A DNA stretch of 64,000 nt from Rhabditoides inermis (Eukaryota > Nematoda > Chromadorea > Rhabditida > Rhabditidae), in NCBI GenBank assembly GCA_963966185.1, contig CAWZYM010000129.1, forward strand, positions 686,001-750,000, read 5' to 3'. Positions 45,201 through 54,111 of the stretch are shown here, piece by piece (position 1 is the first letter of the stretch; every line of letters begins with the position of its first letter). Under the pieces are notes generated by a model. That model saw only the letters and a program-made list of their open reading frames with translations. It made no database searches and was not told where the DNA came from. The position numbers were made by a program, and so were the translations under genes.

Positions 45201-45872
45201 AGAACTCGGGTGTTTCCCGTCTGCTTGTTGGTGGCTATGTAGTTGGTGAGTGTAGTCCAAGCGAGAACTCGGGTGTTTCCCGTCTGCTTGTTGGTGGCTA
45301 TGTAGTTGGTGAGTGTAGTCCAAGCGAGAACTCGGGTGTTTCCCGTCTGCTTGTTGGTGGCTATGTAGTTGGTGAGTGTAGTCCAAGCGAGAACTCGGGT
45401 GTTTCCCGTCTGCTTGTTGGTGGCTATGTAGTTGGTGAGTGTAGTCCAAGCGAGATTTCGGGTGTTTCCCGTCTGCTTGTTGGTGGCTATGTAGTTGGTG
45501 AGTGTAGTCCAAGCGAGAACTCGGGTGTTTCCCGTCTGCTTGTTGGTGGCTATGTAGTTGGTGAGTGTAGTCCAAGCGAGATTTCGGGTGTTTCCCGTCT
45601 GCTTGTTGGTGGCTATGTAGTTGGTGAGTGTAGTCCAAGCGAGAACTCGGGTGTTTCCCGTCTGCTTGTTGGTGGCTATGTAGTTGGTGGGTGTAGTCCA
45701 AGCGAGATTTCGGGTGTTTCCCGTCTGCTTGTTGGTGGCTATGTAGTTGTGAGTGTAGTCCAAGCGAGAACTCGGGTGTTTCCCGTCTGCTTGTTGGTGG
45801 CTATGTGGTTGGTGAGTGTAGTCCAAGCGAGATTTCGGGTGTTTCCCGTCTGCTTGTTGGTGGCTATGTGGT
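42286..45872. repeat. 63-base minisatellite array 2, 57 units
   Basis: Same unit as array 1. First AC/TT site at 42,306, last at 45,833. One GTCGAAGCG unit (unit 12), one GTTAGTGGC unit near the left edge, and a GGTGGGTGTAG before unit 55. A single-base deletion (TAGTTGTGAG near 45,748) makes the total 3,587 rather than a multiple of 63 and switches the long frames near the right edge. Same intron position as array 1. Confidence 0.95.
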
Positions 45873-46135
45873 TCTGAATATGAAACGATGTGTTTCTTAT
45901 CTGAACCACCGGAAAACGTAATGTTTTCCGGTCGTCCCTCTTTGTCAATGCATCGGCGGCGTTTTCGATAAAAGGAATCCAAGGAGAGAACGCGCTGTTG
46001 AGAAGACGCTTTCGTGAGTTATTCTTATTCTTTTATTTTATTTGAAACTTTTTCATATAACTTTTCTCTCTAAACTCCCTCTTCTCATCTATCTCCACTC
46101 TCCTCATTTTTCCCTGTTCGTTTCCTGTATCTTCC

Positions 46136-46771
46136 TCTCCCCCTCTCCCTTTACCTCTCCTTCTCTATCGCTCCCTCTCTATATCTCTCTCTCTCCATCT
46201 CTTCCTCTCTAACTCTCCCTCTCTATCTCTTCCTCTCTATCTCTCCCTCTCTATCTCTCCCTCTCCACCTCTCCCTCTCTACCTTTCCCTCTCTACCTCT
46301 CCCTCTCTACCTCTCCCTCTCTACCTCTCCCTCTCTACCTCTCCCTCTCTCCCTCCCTCTCTCCCTCTCCCTCTCTATCTTTCCTTTCTATCTTATTCCT
46401 CTCCCTCTCTCGCTCTCCCTCTCTACCTCCCCATCTCTACCTCTCCCTCTCTACCTCTCCCTCTCTACCTCTCCCTCTCTACCTCTCTCTCTACATCTCC
46501 CTCTCTACCTCTCTCTCTCTACCTCTCCCTCTCTACCTCTCCCTCTCTACCTCTCCCTCTCTTCCTCCCTCTCTACCTCTCCCTCTCTATCTCTCCCTCT
46601 CTATCTCTTCCTCTTCACCTCTCCCTCTCTCCCTCTCTCCCTCTCCATCTCCACCTCTCCCTCTCTTCCTCTCCCTTTCTACCTCTCCCTCTCTACCTCT
46701 CCCTCTCTACCTCTCCCTCTCTACCTCTCCCTCTCTACCTCTCCTTCTCTACCTCTTCCTCTCTACCTCTC
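46136..46771. repeat. Pyrimidine tract of CTCTCCCTCTCTAC units (D3)
   Basis: Counterpart of 28,737-29,609, shorter by about 240 bases through loss of internal blocks. The flanks are nearly identical. Confidence 0.9.
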
Positions 46772-46853
46772 CTTTAATTCGATCTCTGAGCAGATGATGT
46801 TTTCTGTCCGTTCTATACCATCACTATTCCCTTGTAACGGTTTCATCTTTTAG

Positions 46854-47375
46854 AGGGACGCGGAAGACGCCGGGGATACGCCCACCGACACGAACCAGGA
46901 GAAGTTCGCCGACTCGAACACAGACTCCGCCGACCTCGAAGACACGCCCGCTTCCCGTGGAAAGGACACCGGAGAGGATGTACGTGAGAAAAAAATCACT
47001 GGTCTTTTGACAATCGTAGAATACAAATCCCTGATGACTCTGATGTACGGTGAGGTACCGTATACCTAGTTCGCTTGGCAGTGGTGTTTGATTAGTTTCC
47101 TCTCCCCTCTCTTTCTCTTCACCCTCTTATATCTCTGTCTATCTCTCTCACCACAACATTTTAGGAGACATCCAGTTCCTCCGACGTGTCGATGAGGCGA
47201 GATGCACGACGCGACCAGGAAGGTGCGTGCAGCTGGGCAGCTGTCGAGTGCTCATCCAGTGTGTGCAGGGCGAGAGACGCGTGTGGCGTTTCGGCGGGAG
47301 ATACTGAACACGGTCAAAAGGGAGTTCGAAGAAGCCTTCGCGACAAGCTACTTCGCTTCGTCGAAAGAAGACTGA
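46854..47375 (+). CDS. Minisatellite-bearing gene, 3' exons (D3)
   Basis: Exons 46,854-46,979, 47,165-47,222 and 47,269-47,375 match the D2 exons at 29,688-30,202. The only coding change I noticed is Lys to Thr (SNTDSADLED). The 46-base last intron and the AATAAA about 50 bases after the stop are kept. The 5' exons of this copy are split by a transposon, so a full product is unlikely unless another start is used. Confidence 0.5.
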
Positions 47376-47495
47376 GTTCTGGGAAACCTTATAAAAACTC
47401 ATACTTACATGGTACACAAATAGAATAAATGCATTTGATCAAAGTAAGTAAGGTTGATGAAACGTGCATTGTTGGGACAAGAGTGACTAATAGAG

Positions 47496-47962
47496 ATGTC
47501 TAGGCCCTCTCGGAAGAGAATGCTCGACCCCCTGCTGGCATACGCCTCTCGCCGCCATCAGCCTTCTCTTGTTCTTTCTCCCAGTTGCTCTTCAATCCTT
47601 TCCTTTCCTTATCATCTCCATATTTTGAGTGTACCACATTAGCTCTGGCGGCCGTTCTCTTTTCTCTTTGCTAACTTCGGGTAACTGTACTCCCACTACG
47701 ATTGAGGATTGAGACCAGTAGTACACCGTACTTGCCTAATCACCTCGTGCAGGAAGCCATAGGTGCGAAGCGAACTGGAGATATAGAGGAAGGAGTAATG
47801 GTATCCGAGTATCTGTATCGTCGAGCCGGAACTACCGGAACGACAGAACTCCGTGGTAAAACAGATGAGGCATTGAAGTCGATTGAAAAGTTTTGCAAAA
47901 TTGTCGAGAATCACATTTATTGCAGTTGCACAGAGTACAATATTAATATACAAAACTTGTAA
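47496..47962 (+). CDS. Possible small basic protein gene (D3 copy)
   Basis: Copy of 30,323-30,789, with Asp to Glu and Arg to Ile changes near the start of the second part (EAIGAKRTGDIEEG). Same uncertainty about the donor. Confidence 0.3.
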
Positions 47963-47976
47963 GAAATTGCGTTGGT

Positions 47977-48209
47977 TTATTTTCCGGTGTATCCCCAGAC
48001 CCCATAGCCGTTGCTGGCACTGAAGCCGTCATGGTAGTAGTTCCTCTGAAATAGGTATAGTGAGAGAGAGGGAGAGAGAGAGAGAGGGTGGAGAGACTCA
48101 CCCATGAGGGGAATATGGTGAGTCCAGCCATATCACTTCCGAAGAATTGAGCAGCTGCAGTGGAGAGAAAAGCGAGGAGGGTCAGAGAACAGAGAAGGAA
48201 TCGGAACAT
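47977..48209 (-). CDS. Small secreted Tyr/Gly-rich peptide
   Basis: Two exons (complement of 47977-48045 and 48102-48209) encode 58 residues. MFRFLLCSLTLLAFLSTAAA is a clear signal peptide. The mature part is short and aromatic: QFFGSDMAGLTIFPSW, then RNYYHDGFSASNGYGVW, then GYTGK. The 56-base intron is CT-rich and ends TATTTCAG. The stop codon overlaps an AATAAA (47,976-47,981). A TATA-like TATATAAG lies about 40 bases upstream of the ATG. No cysteines. It looks like one of the small secreted Gly/Tyr peptides common in nematodes (cuticle or defence peptides), but the role is unknown. In D2 only exon 2 survives. Confidence 0.7.
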
Positions 48210-48247
48210 TTTGTCGAGTTGAGGTGGTTGTCTTCACTCGAAGCCAT

Positions 48248-48255
48248 CTTATATA
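48248..48255 (-). promoter_or_regulatory. TATA-like box for the small secreted peptide
   Basis: TATATAAG on minus, about 40 bases upstream of the ATG at 48,207-48,209. The distance fits a short 5' leader. Confidence 0.5.
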
Positions 48256-48540
48256 CCCTGTCCGTACTGTCCCGAAAGTCCAGCACATATTGTTTTGTCA
48301 CAAGAACATACAAGTACATGTATTTATCATAACAGTACATAACATAATTTGAATTGTACTACACGAAAACATGAAAACACGGTGGACTGAAGAAAGGGTA
48401 AAGTGGCTGGGAACAGGTTATCGCGGGGGAGTGATGGGAGACTAAGTACAAAACACGTGTCATCATATTTCTTTTAGAAGACATCATAGTTCATAATACA
48501 GAACATCAGCGAATCAGAGAGTGACAACAGAAAACACACA

Positions 48541-48783
48541 TTATCGTCCAAAAATAGTCATTCCACATTCCACTGTTTCGCGATTTATAAGAAAAAATAG
48601 TACGCAAGCAATTAAACCATTGAATATTAGATAGTAAATACAATGAGAATGTGGCCCTAACATATATGTTTTTTTCGCTTCATTTTCGTCTTGAAAACCG
48701 TATAGAGAAAAAAATACGAAAATAATTCCCATCACAACTCTACATCCACGAGAAGGACCAAGGAAAAGATGAGCGAGTTTCAC
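48541..48783 (-). CDS. Possible small two-span membrane protein
   Basis: An 80-residue frame with two hydrophobic spans: RVVMGIIFVFFSLYGF (about 15-30) and CIYYLIFNGLIACVLFFLI (about 48-66). They are separated by a charged loop (QDENEAKKTY) and end in a polar tail. Base composition is AT-rich as in neighbouring DNA, and no splice or promoter signal decides it. It may be an exon of a larger gene or a chance frame. Confidence 0.35.
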   Translation of the reverse strand: MKLAHLFLGPSRGCRVVMGIIFVFFSLYGFQDENEAKKTYMLGPHSHCIYYLIFNGLIACVLFFLINRETVECGMTIFGR

Positions 48784-48868
48784 AGAGAGGTGAAAGGGGA
48801 GAGAAGGAGCATTAACAAAGGCACAAAGGTGTTCGAAAATGCTTGTCGTAAAGACGGCTTCTTTTCAG

Positions 48869-48929
48869 AATGATTGAGTATGAGGTGCCGGGCTCTCTAC
48901 ACGAAGAAACGAAGAAACGCTTCTGCTGA
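48869..48929 (+). pseudogene. Relic of an RRM-Tudor last exon
   Basis: After a CTTTTCAG acceptor the sequence reads YEVPGSLHEETKKRFC-stop, then GATCAATACCACTGTCTCACTGATCTACC. This resembles the last exon of the RRM-Tudor copies (SDVPDCLRDENLREL...MRVC-stop, then GATCTACCACTATGATCTACC). The exon is shorter and diverged, and no other exons are nearby. It suggests an older, decayed copy or a related gene. Confidence 0.4.
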
Positions 48930-49071
48930 TCAATACCACTGTCTCACTGATCTACCTGTTTCCCTCTTACAGATCTACAAACTTTATCTACTTTGTCAGG
49001 GCGCAACAGTATCAAATATGCAATAGTTTATTCAAAAATATAAATATATATGTTATTGTTTAATGTATTGT

Positions 49072-49494
49072 TTACTGTTCCTCCGTCATAGGGAAAGACG
49101 GGAAAGGAATGCAACCGAAGGGAGTCGTGAAACAATTCGGTTCTGAAACACGAGTAAGTAATTATTTATTAGTTACATATGTGTAATTCGTAAGATACAA
49201 GTGTGCGACAGACAGACTCATTCACTCACCACCAGAACGCGCGGCGTTGGCAACGATGGCGTCGTTGGGGTTCATTCGACAGAGGAAGTCTCCCGGACGG
49301 CAGAAGGGGTGTGGGAAGAGGGAGAACGAGTTCTTGAGAGCAGCTTCCACCTTCCACTGGGATCGCTGCGCGCGGTTCGATTGGATGTGTTTCAATGCGA
49401 GGCCCTTCGCCAGCTCTCTCGCATAGCATTCGAAGTCGAAAAGGGCACAACCGGATGCGGCCGCAACGAGAGCCAGGAGTAGGAGGAATTTCAT
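49072..49494 (-). CDS. Small secreted cysteine-containing protein
   Basis: Two exons (complement of 49072-49142 and 49230-49494) give 111 residues. MKFLLLLALVAAASG is a signal peptide. The mature protein has six cysteines after the signal (CALFDFEC, FCRPGDFLC, then PNCFTTPFGC in exon 2), which suits disulfides. The donor is GGTG/GTGAGT and the acceptor GTGTTTCAG; the intron is 87 bases. Without splicing the frame ends after two more codons. An AATAAA on minus (49,027-49,032) lies about 40 bases past the stop, and a TATAAA (49,544-49,549) about 50 bases before the ATG. The family is not recognised; an extracellular role is inferred from the signal peptide. Confidence 0.75.
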
Positions 49495-49543
49495 ACTCTA
49501 AAATCAACTGGGTTTGGTATTGTGATGAAATGCAGTACAGGCG

Positions 49544-49549
49544 TTTATA
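49544..49549 (-). promoter_or_regulatory. TATA box for the secreted cysteine protein
   Basis: CATATAAACG on minus, about 50 bases upstream of the start at 49,492-49,494. Confidence 0.55.
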
Positions 49550-50000
49550 TGAAGTTAAATGCAATTGAAAAACGTGGGCGTTCGCGTTATTTTAATTTTG
49601 AGATAAATGTTGTTGTTTTGTGCAGACAGTTTGTTCAAAACAACAACAATAAAGTGATTGAATGAAACACCAACGCACTTTGTCTCACAACCAAATGGTG
49701 ATTGGTCCCATGTTTTGATGGATTCTCGTAGGTATCCATAACAAGCCGTAGCTAAAATTATTTTGAAGAGCACCGGCACCGGAAGTGTCTTACAAGGGAA
49801 GTGTCCCAAGTCATCCGCACCGAATTGCACCAAATTAGGCTCAGTCAATAGCTGAGGGCCTACTGATCAATGTTGTCTGTGATCATTTTTGCTGCGGAGC
49901 ACGTAGAAGTACCGTAATCCTACCGTAAAGTTTCGACCATTTTTGAGACTTCCAACTCTTGCGGGTCGATAACGCGTTAAAGAGAGAGCGAATTTACCTC

Positions 50001-50068
50001 GGTTGGCCTAGTGGCTAGTGAAGCAGCTTGGTATTCTGACAGTTCCGTGTTCGATCCCGGCTACGAAC
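50001..50068 (+). other. tRNA-like module in the Tc5-like arms
   Basis: TGGCCTAGTGG (A-box) and TGTTCGATCCC (B-box) at tRNA spacing. The mirror copy on minus at 51,765-51,832 has a perfect T-arm (GCCGGGTTCGATCCCGGC). The anticodon arm cannot be folded with a proper loop and the ends do not pair, so it is not a working tRNA. Confidence 0.6.
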
Positions 50069-50276
50069 TTTTTGTTTTTGCAAAACTGTCTTTATTCGAT
50101 CGCTATTACTACATCACTAACAACCTCATAACAATATCATAGTACTAACTGACACAATTTGATGATAATTAAACGAACATCCCATAAAGTAACAATTAAT
50201 AACATCGACAACGTACAATTATATACGGAATTGTCTATGTTCAACAAATAAGCTCAAAAATGCCTCCTAAAGGTTT

Positions 50277-51644
50277 CTACTCACAGTGGTTGTGATGATC
50301 AATCACAAAATGCTGGAAACAGTGCTTCTCCTGGCAATGCGCACAACACATGAAGAAGAACTCTCCACAACCAGCTGTCTCACAGGGACCCACTTCCAGC
50401 GGGAAGCAGACTTGCGGAGGAGTCGAGAAGGGGCCGGGGTGAGCGTCAGTGAAACCAGCCACGGGTAGCGGGTAAAACCACGGGTAGCGGAAGAACGTAT
50501 TAAACATGGGAGCCGAGAACTGATCAAAGACGATGGCATAGACGAGAAGCAGGTTGTCGCGTGAGCTCACGTTGAAGTCGATGCCGTGCATCTGCAAGAG
50601 TGAAACAGTCACCAAAATTAGTTGTTGCTCTCTTCACTCCAGTACTATACGAAATCATCTCACCTGTACGTGGTTGTTGATCTTTCGCACCATCGACTTG
50701 AAAGGACGGAAGAAGAGGAGATCGAGCGGCTGGATGAGCGAGGTGGCGCCTGCGGGGATGTTCATCACCTGCACACTGTGCCTGCGAGGAACTGTCTGTT
50801 TGATTGTGTCATGATCACGGAATGACGTCCATGAATCAAGCAACATGACCTTCTTGGTTGGAGTACCTTTGACATGAACACACTCTTCGAACCACTCTAC
50901 CATGAGAGCCTTCGTCATTATATGGGAGGTCCCCGCCTTCACCACAAGATTTTGAACATGCGGTGACCCTTCTGCGGGAACACTCCCCTAGGCTCCTGGA
51001 GCACGACAAACAACACCGGGGCTAGCTTGCCATCTGCAAAGAGCAGAGACATCAGAGTAGAGCTGTGCGAGACAGCGGCAGAGGATCTGATCAGCGTCTC
51101 CACCGACTTCGTTCCCATCAGAGTCAGCGTGCGCGTATTCGAAAACTCCTAATGACACATACTCATTTCACACACCTTTACAAACCCACTCTGGTCAGCG
51201 TTGCACAACTGCGACAGAGTGAACTCGCCTCTCGTAAGTCCTTGGCGGACCTGTGGAGAAAGCGATAACATCAATAAATTAATTATGGTTACCTTTGCGA
51301 CAAAGTCCTGTGCTTGTTGTTGAATCTTGGCGGCATCGGAATCACGTGAAACGGTCAAACACCTCCTCGATCGGGATGAGCTTGTCGTGGAACTGGATGT
51401 GGCCGTCTACCACGCGCGAGGAGAACTTCTCTTGGGCACGCGCGGCGCTCGGATCCCAATCGGGGTCTCCCTCTCCGTCCTCCCTCGCCACCAGATCGTC
51501 GTCGACCTCGCACACCGTGTCGCCCGCCTCGGCCATCATCAGCAAGCTTTTCAACTCACCCGCCAGTCTGATGTCGTCACGGGTCAGTGGGGATGAATCG
51601 TCGACTCCGAACTCCTTCACCAGTGCACCTATCACGACACTCAT
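50277..51644 (-). pseudogene. Tc5/pogo-type transposase, damaged
   Basis: Reading minus from 51,644, an acidic N-part (MSVVIGALVKEFGVDD...) shifts frame near 51,345 into DAAKIQQQAQDFVAK. After an intron comes LTRGEFTLSQLCNADQSGF, with the first catalytic Asp. The next 27 bases contain an in-frame TAG or are a very short intron. The core continues RTLTLMGTKSVETL, then LFVVLQEPRGVFPQ, with a second frameshift near 50,960, then VMLLDSW (second Asp) and IPAGATSLIQPLD (third Asp). A GTGAGA intron leads to a C-terminal Cys/His cluster (CETAGCGEFFFMCCAHCQEK, then HCFQHF), typical of this group. It has at least two frameshifts, so it is non-functional as written. No clear HTH domain was found upstream. 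Confidence 0.8.
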
Positions 51645-52100
51645 CTACAAAATATGTTGGAAAAATAACAAAGAAAACAACGTGCCAGCACAAAAACTGT
51701 TGAGAGATTTTCGAAAACAAAAAAACGAAACAAATTCGATATAACAATTTTGCAAAAACAAAAAGTTCGTAGCCGGGATCGAACCCGGCACTGTCAGAAT
51801 ACCAGGCTGCTTCACTATCCACTAGGCCAACCGAGGTAAATTCGCTCTCTCTTTAACGCGTTATCGACCCGCAAGAGTTGGAAGTCTCAAAAATGGTCGA
51901 AACTTTACGGTAGGATTACGGTACTTCAACGTGCTCCGCAGCAAAAATGATCACAGACAACATTGATCAGTAGGCCCTCAACTATTGACTGAGCCTAATT
52001 TGGTGCAATTCGGAGCGGATGACTTGGGACACTTCCCTTGTTAATTAAAGGAACAGTGGCAACTTTTTTTCGACTCGGAGTATTATTGGCGAATAGGAAA

Positions 52101-52280
52101 TCACACCATCACACCACCACACCATCACACCATCACACCATCATACCACTCACACAACCCACACCTCCACTCCTGTACACCACCACACTACCCACACCAC
52201 ATATAGGAAATCACACCACCACACCATCACACCACCACACCACTCACACAACCCACACCACCATACCACCATACCATCAA
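52101..52280 (+). repeat. CACACCATCACACC minisatellite
   Basis: Runs of CACCATCACACCACCACACC, interrupted once. TATAGGAAATCACACC and AATAGGAAATCACACC start two sub-blocks. About 40 bases downstream the complementary strand repeats in plus (see 52,318). Confidence 0.75.
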
Positions 52281-52317
52281 AATAATCAGTCGTAGAGAAT
52301 AGTGTGGTTGTGTTAAG

Positions 52318-52411
52318 TTGTGGTGGTGTGGTTGTGTGATGGTGTGGTGGTGTGATGGTGTGGTGGTGTGGTGGTGTGGTGGTGTGGTGGTGTGGTGGTG
52401 TGGTGGTGTGA
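52318..52411 (+). repeat. GTGGTGTGATGGTGTGG repeat, inverted partner
   Basis: TGTGGTGG units, the reverse complement of the block at 52,101-52,280. The two blocks could form a long imperfect hairpin with a loop of about 40 bases. Confidence 0.75.
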
Positions 52412-52614
52412 ACTCCATATTGCCAGTATTATTAAAAATCCTATTAACCTAACACATTTGCAGTTTTTGCGAAAGAACGACGATTTCACGATTCTGCGTT
52501 ATTTTCGATTCTGCAACTGCCAAGAATGCAGCTCAAAATTTGAATTTCCCGCCAACACTTCACTGGAAAAAATTGGGTCGGAGACGTAACCGCAAATGAA
52601 CAACAAGCTGTCAC

Positions 52615-52688
52615 TTGATTCATGGCTCAGTGCATGTGCGCTGCATTGTGACCCTAATCTTCGCGGGTTCGATTCCTGTCACTGCCAA
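52615..52688 (+). other. Isolated tRNA-like sequence
   Basis: An A-box-like TGGCTCAGTGC and an exact B-box GGTTCGATTCC at tRNA spacing. No cloverleaf closes: the T-arm stem is imperfect and there is no acceptor stem. Possibly a decayed tRNA, SINE head or transposon arm. The remaining 52,430-52,960 holds no gene I can support. Confidence 0.4.
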
Positions 52689-53047
52689 ATGTTTTGTTCG
52701 TGTGAAAATGAGTTGTTGCAGGTCGTAGCAGAAATAAGTCGCCACTGTGCCTTTAAGCCGGAAGTTCACGTGCATTCTCAAACATTCTTGCGCATGCGAT
52801 CTCGAAACGTGGAAGGTGAAACTCGTGGCTAGTGACCTATGTATGTCAGTTTAGAGTCTCTCACATTTATATGTGTTGAACTTGCTATGTATTACACCCA
52901 TTTCATAATCTCCTCATCGCACACTCATCCCATACATGCATCCTCTATCGCGAAAGTGATATGACTTTATTTGTTCAAACTCTAGTATAAACATTACAAT
53001 GACAGCGAGTAGTATTCGAGTAGCTTGAGTGTCGATCTGTTTACAAT

Positions 53048-53497
53048 TCAATCCGAGTCAGAGTCCGAGTCCGAGTCGAGGTGCCGGCGCCAGTCGATGC
53101 TTCTGTGAGGAAGCATACGACGCGGGGTGCGTATCTCCATCACTCTAGGAGGTGTTCGGATGACATCCAACCCCTCCTCCTCCTCCTCCTCCTCCTCCTC
53201 GTCTCCATCCGAGAACAGGGGCGGGGGCGGCGGGTCGACTCCCCGCCGGTGGCTGGCCTGCGCCTCTCGCCACCACTCCCTCTCTGCCTCTCGACGACGG
53301 CTCTCTCGCGCCTCCCTCGAGGCGTCCTCGGAACGGATGCGAGCGATCTCGGTCTGGAAGAGGGGGAGGAGGGGGGGAGAGGGAGGGAAAGAGAGGGGGA
53401 GGGGAGGGAGAGAGAGGGGGAGGGAGAGAGAGAAAGAAAGAAAGAGAAAGAAAGAGAGAGAGAGAGAAAGAAAGAAAAAAAGAAAGAGAGAGAGAGG

Positions 53498-53534
<37 letters not shown>

Positions 53535-53675
53535 TAAGAGTACCTTGATCTTCTTGGGATCGATGGGCTGCCTGTCTCCCTCTGCTTGTCTCTTGCGCGG
53601 CCGGGGTCTCTGCGGGTGGACCACTGTGGCAGTGATCACACAATCGCCCGTAGAATCGGCAGCGGTCTGGGAGGG

Positions 53676-53712
<37 letters not shown>

Positions 53713-54105
53713 GCTCTCTCTCTCTCTCTCTCTCTCTCTTTTTCTCGTCACTCACATTCTCCTCGTGTCGAATCGGGTGCAGCTCTCCCACAGCCATCAC
53801 GTCGTCGTCGCCGTCTGCGAGTTGCCTGAATAGGGTTACGGTAGGATTACGGTAGGGTACTAGGTACTGTAGTCACTTTAGGATTACTGTAGGATTACGG
53901 GAGTTTACGAGGTACTGTGGTCTGTTTACGGTTATGGTAGGGTTAAGGTAGTTCACCATACTGTATACTGTAGTCACTTTAGGCCTACGGTAGCTGACTG
54001 TGTGTGCTCGGCGAGAGTGTGCTGGGTGAAGCCGACGGGAGGCTGCTCCTCCTCGTTCTCCTCTTCATCTTCCGAGTCGACTCTCGAATCCGGGTAATCT
54101 CCGAC
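53048..54105 (-). CDS. Acidic/charged protein, 3' part (5' truncated)
   Basis: Four exons in continuous phase (complement of 53048-53353, 53544-53666, 53756-53825, 53999-54105) give 201 residues. In order: acidic VGDYPDSRVDSEDEEENEEE; QLADGDDDVMAVGELHPIRH; basic VVHPQRPRPRKRQAEGDRQP with a PKKIK end (nuclear-signal-like); an Arg/Glu helix (ARIRSEDASREARESRRRE); a Pro run, then nine Glu in a row; and a DSDSDSDSD end. An AATAAA on minus (52,966-52,971) follows about 80 bases after the stop. Introns hold GA/CT microsatellites (53,390-53,535 and 53,680-53,745). Just upstream of the first exon lies the GA-rich repeat, so the 5' end was lost or is far away. A nuclear role is guessed from composition. 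No family recognised. Confidence 0.7.
53831..53998. repeat. TTACGGTAG / TACTGTAGTC word cluster
   Basis: Repeated GGTTACGGTAGGATTACGG and GTACTGTAGTCACTTTAGG words inside an intron of the acidic-protein gene. Similar TTACGGTA words occur in the Tc5-like arms and in part B (near 20,255 and 21,280). Dispersed words like these are frequent in Caenorhabditis genomes. Confidence 0.5.
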
Positions 54106-54111
54106 CTGAAC

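Larger units (their letters stand above)
30951..48122. repeat. Segmental duplication copy D3 (part A truncated, part B complete)
   Basis: It begins inside protease exon 6 with CGTGGGCGATCC, after a short shared GTG/GAG context with the D2 end, and includes the RRM-Tudor gene and all of part B. Its right edge is where D2's homology stops (matching 30,950 at about 48,122). Beyond that point the secreted-peptide gene continues to its own start, so D3's right part represents the ancestral join. Identity to D2 looks very high by eye; no number was computed. Confidence 0.85.
49793..52040 (-). mobile_element. Tc5-like DNA transposon, 2,248 bases
   Basis: The ends CAAGGGAAGTG and CACTTCCCTTG are inverted, with arms of about 300 bases. 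TTA flanks both sides (49,790-49,792 and 52,041-52,043). CAAGGGAAG ends, long arms and a TNA target are features of Caenorhabditis elegans Tc5. The interior encodes a damaged pogo/Tc5-type transposase on minus. Each arm contains a tRNA-like module and TACCGTAATCCTACCGTAA words. The two arms have diverged slightly (for example GAAGTACC vs GAAGCACGT context), so the copy is not brand new. Confidence 0.85.
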
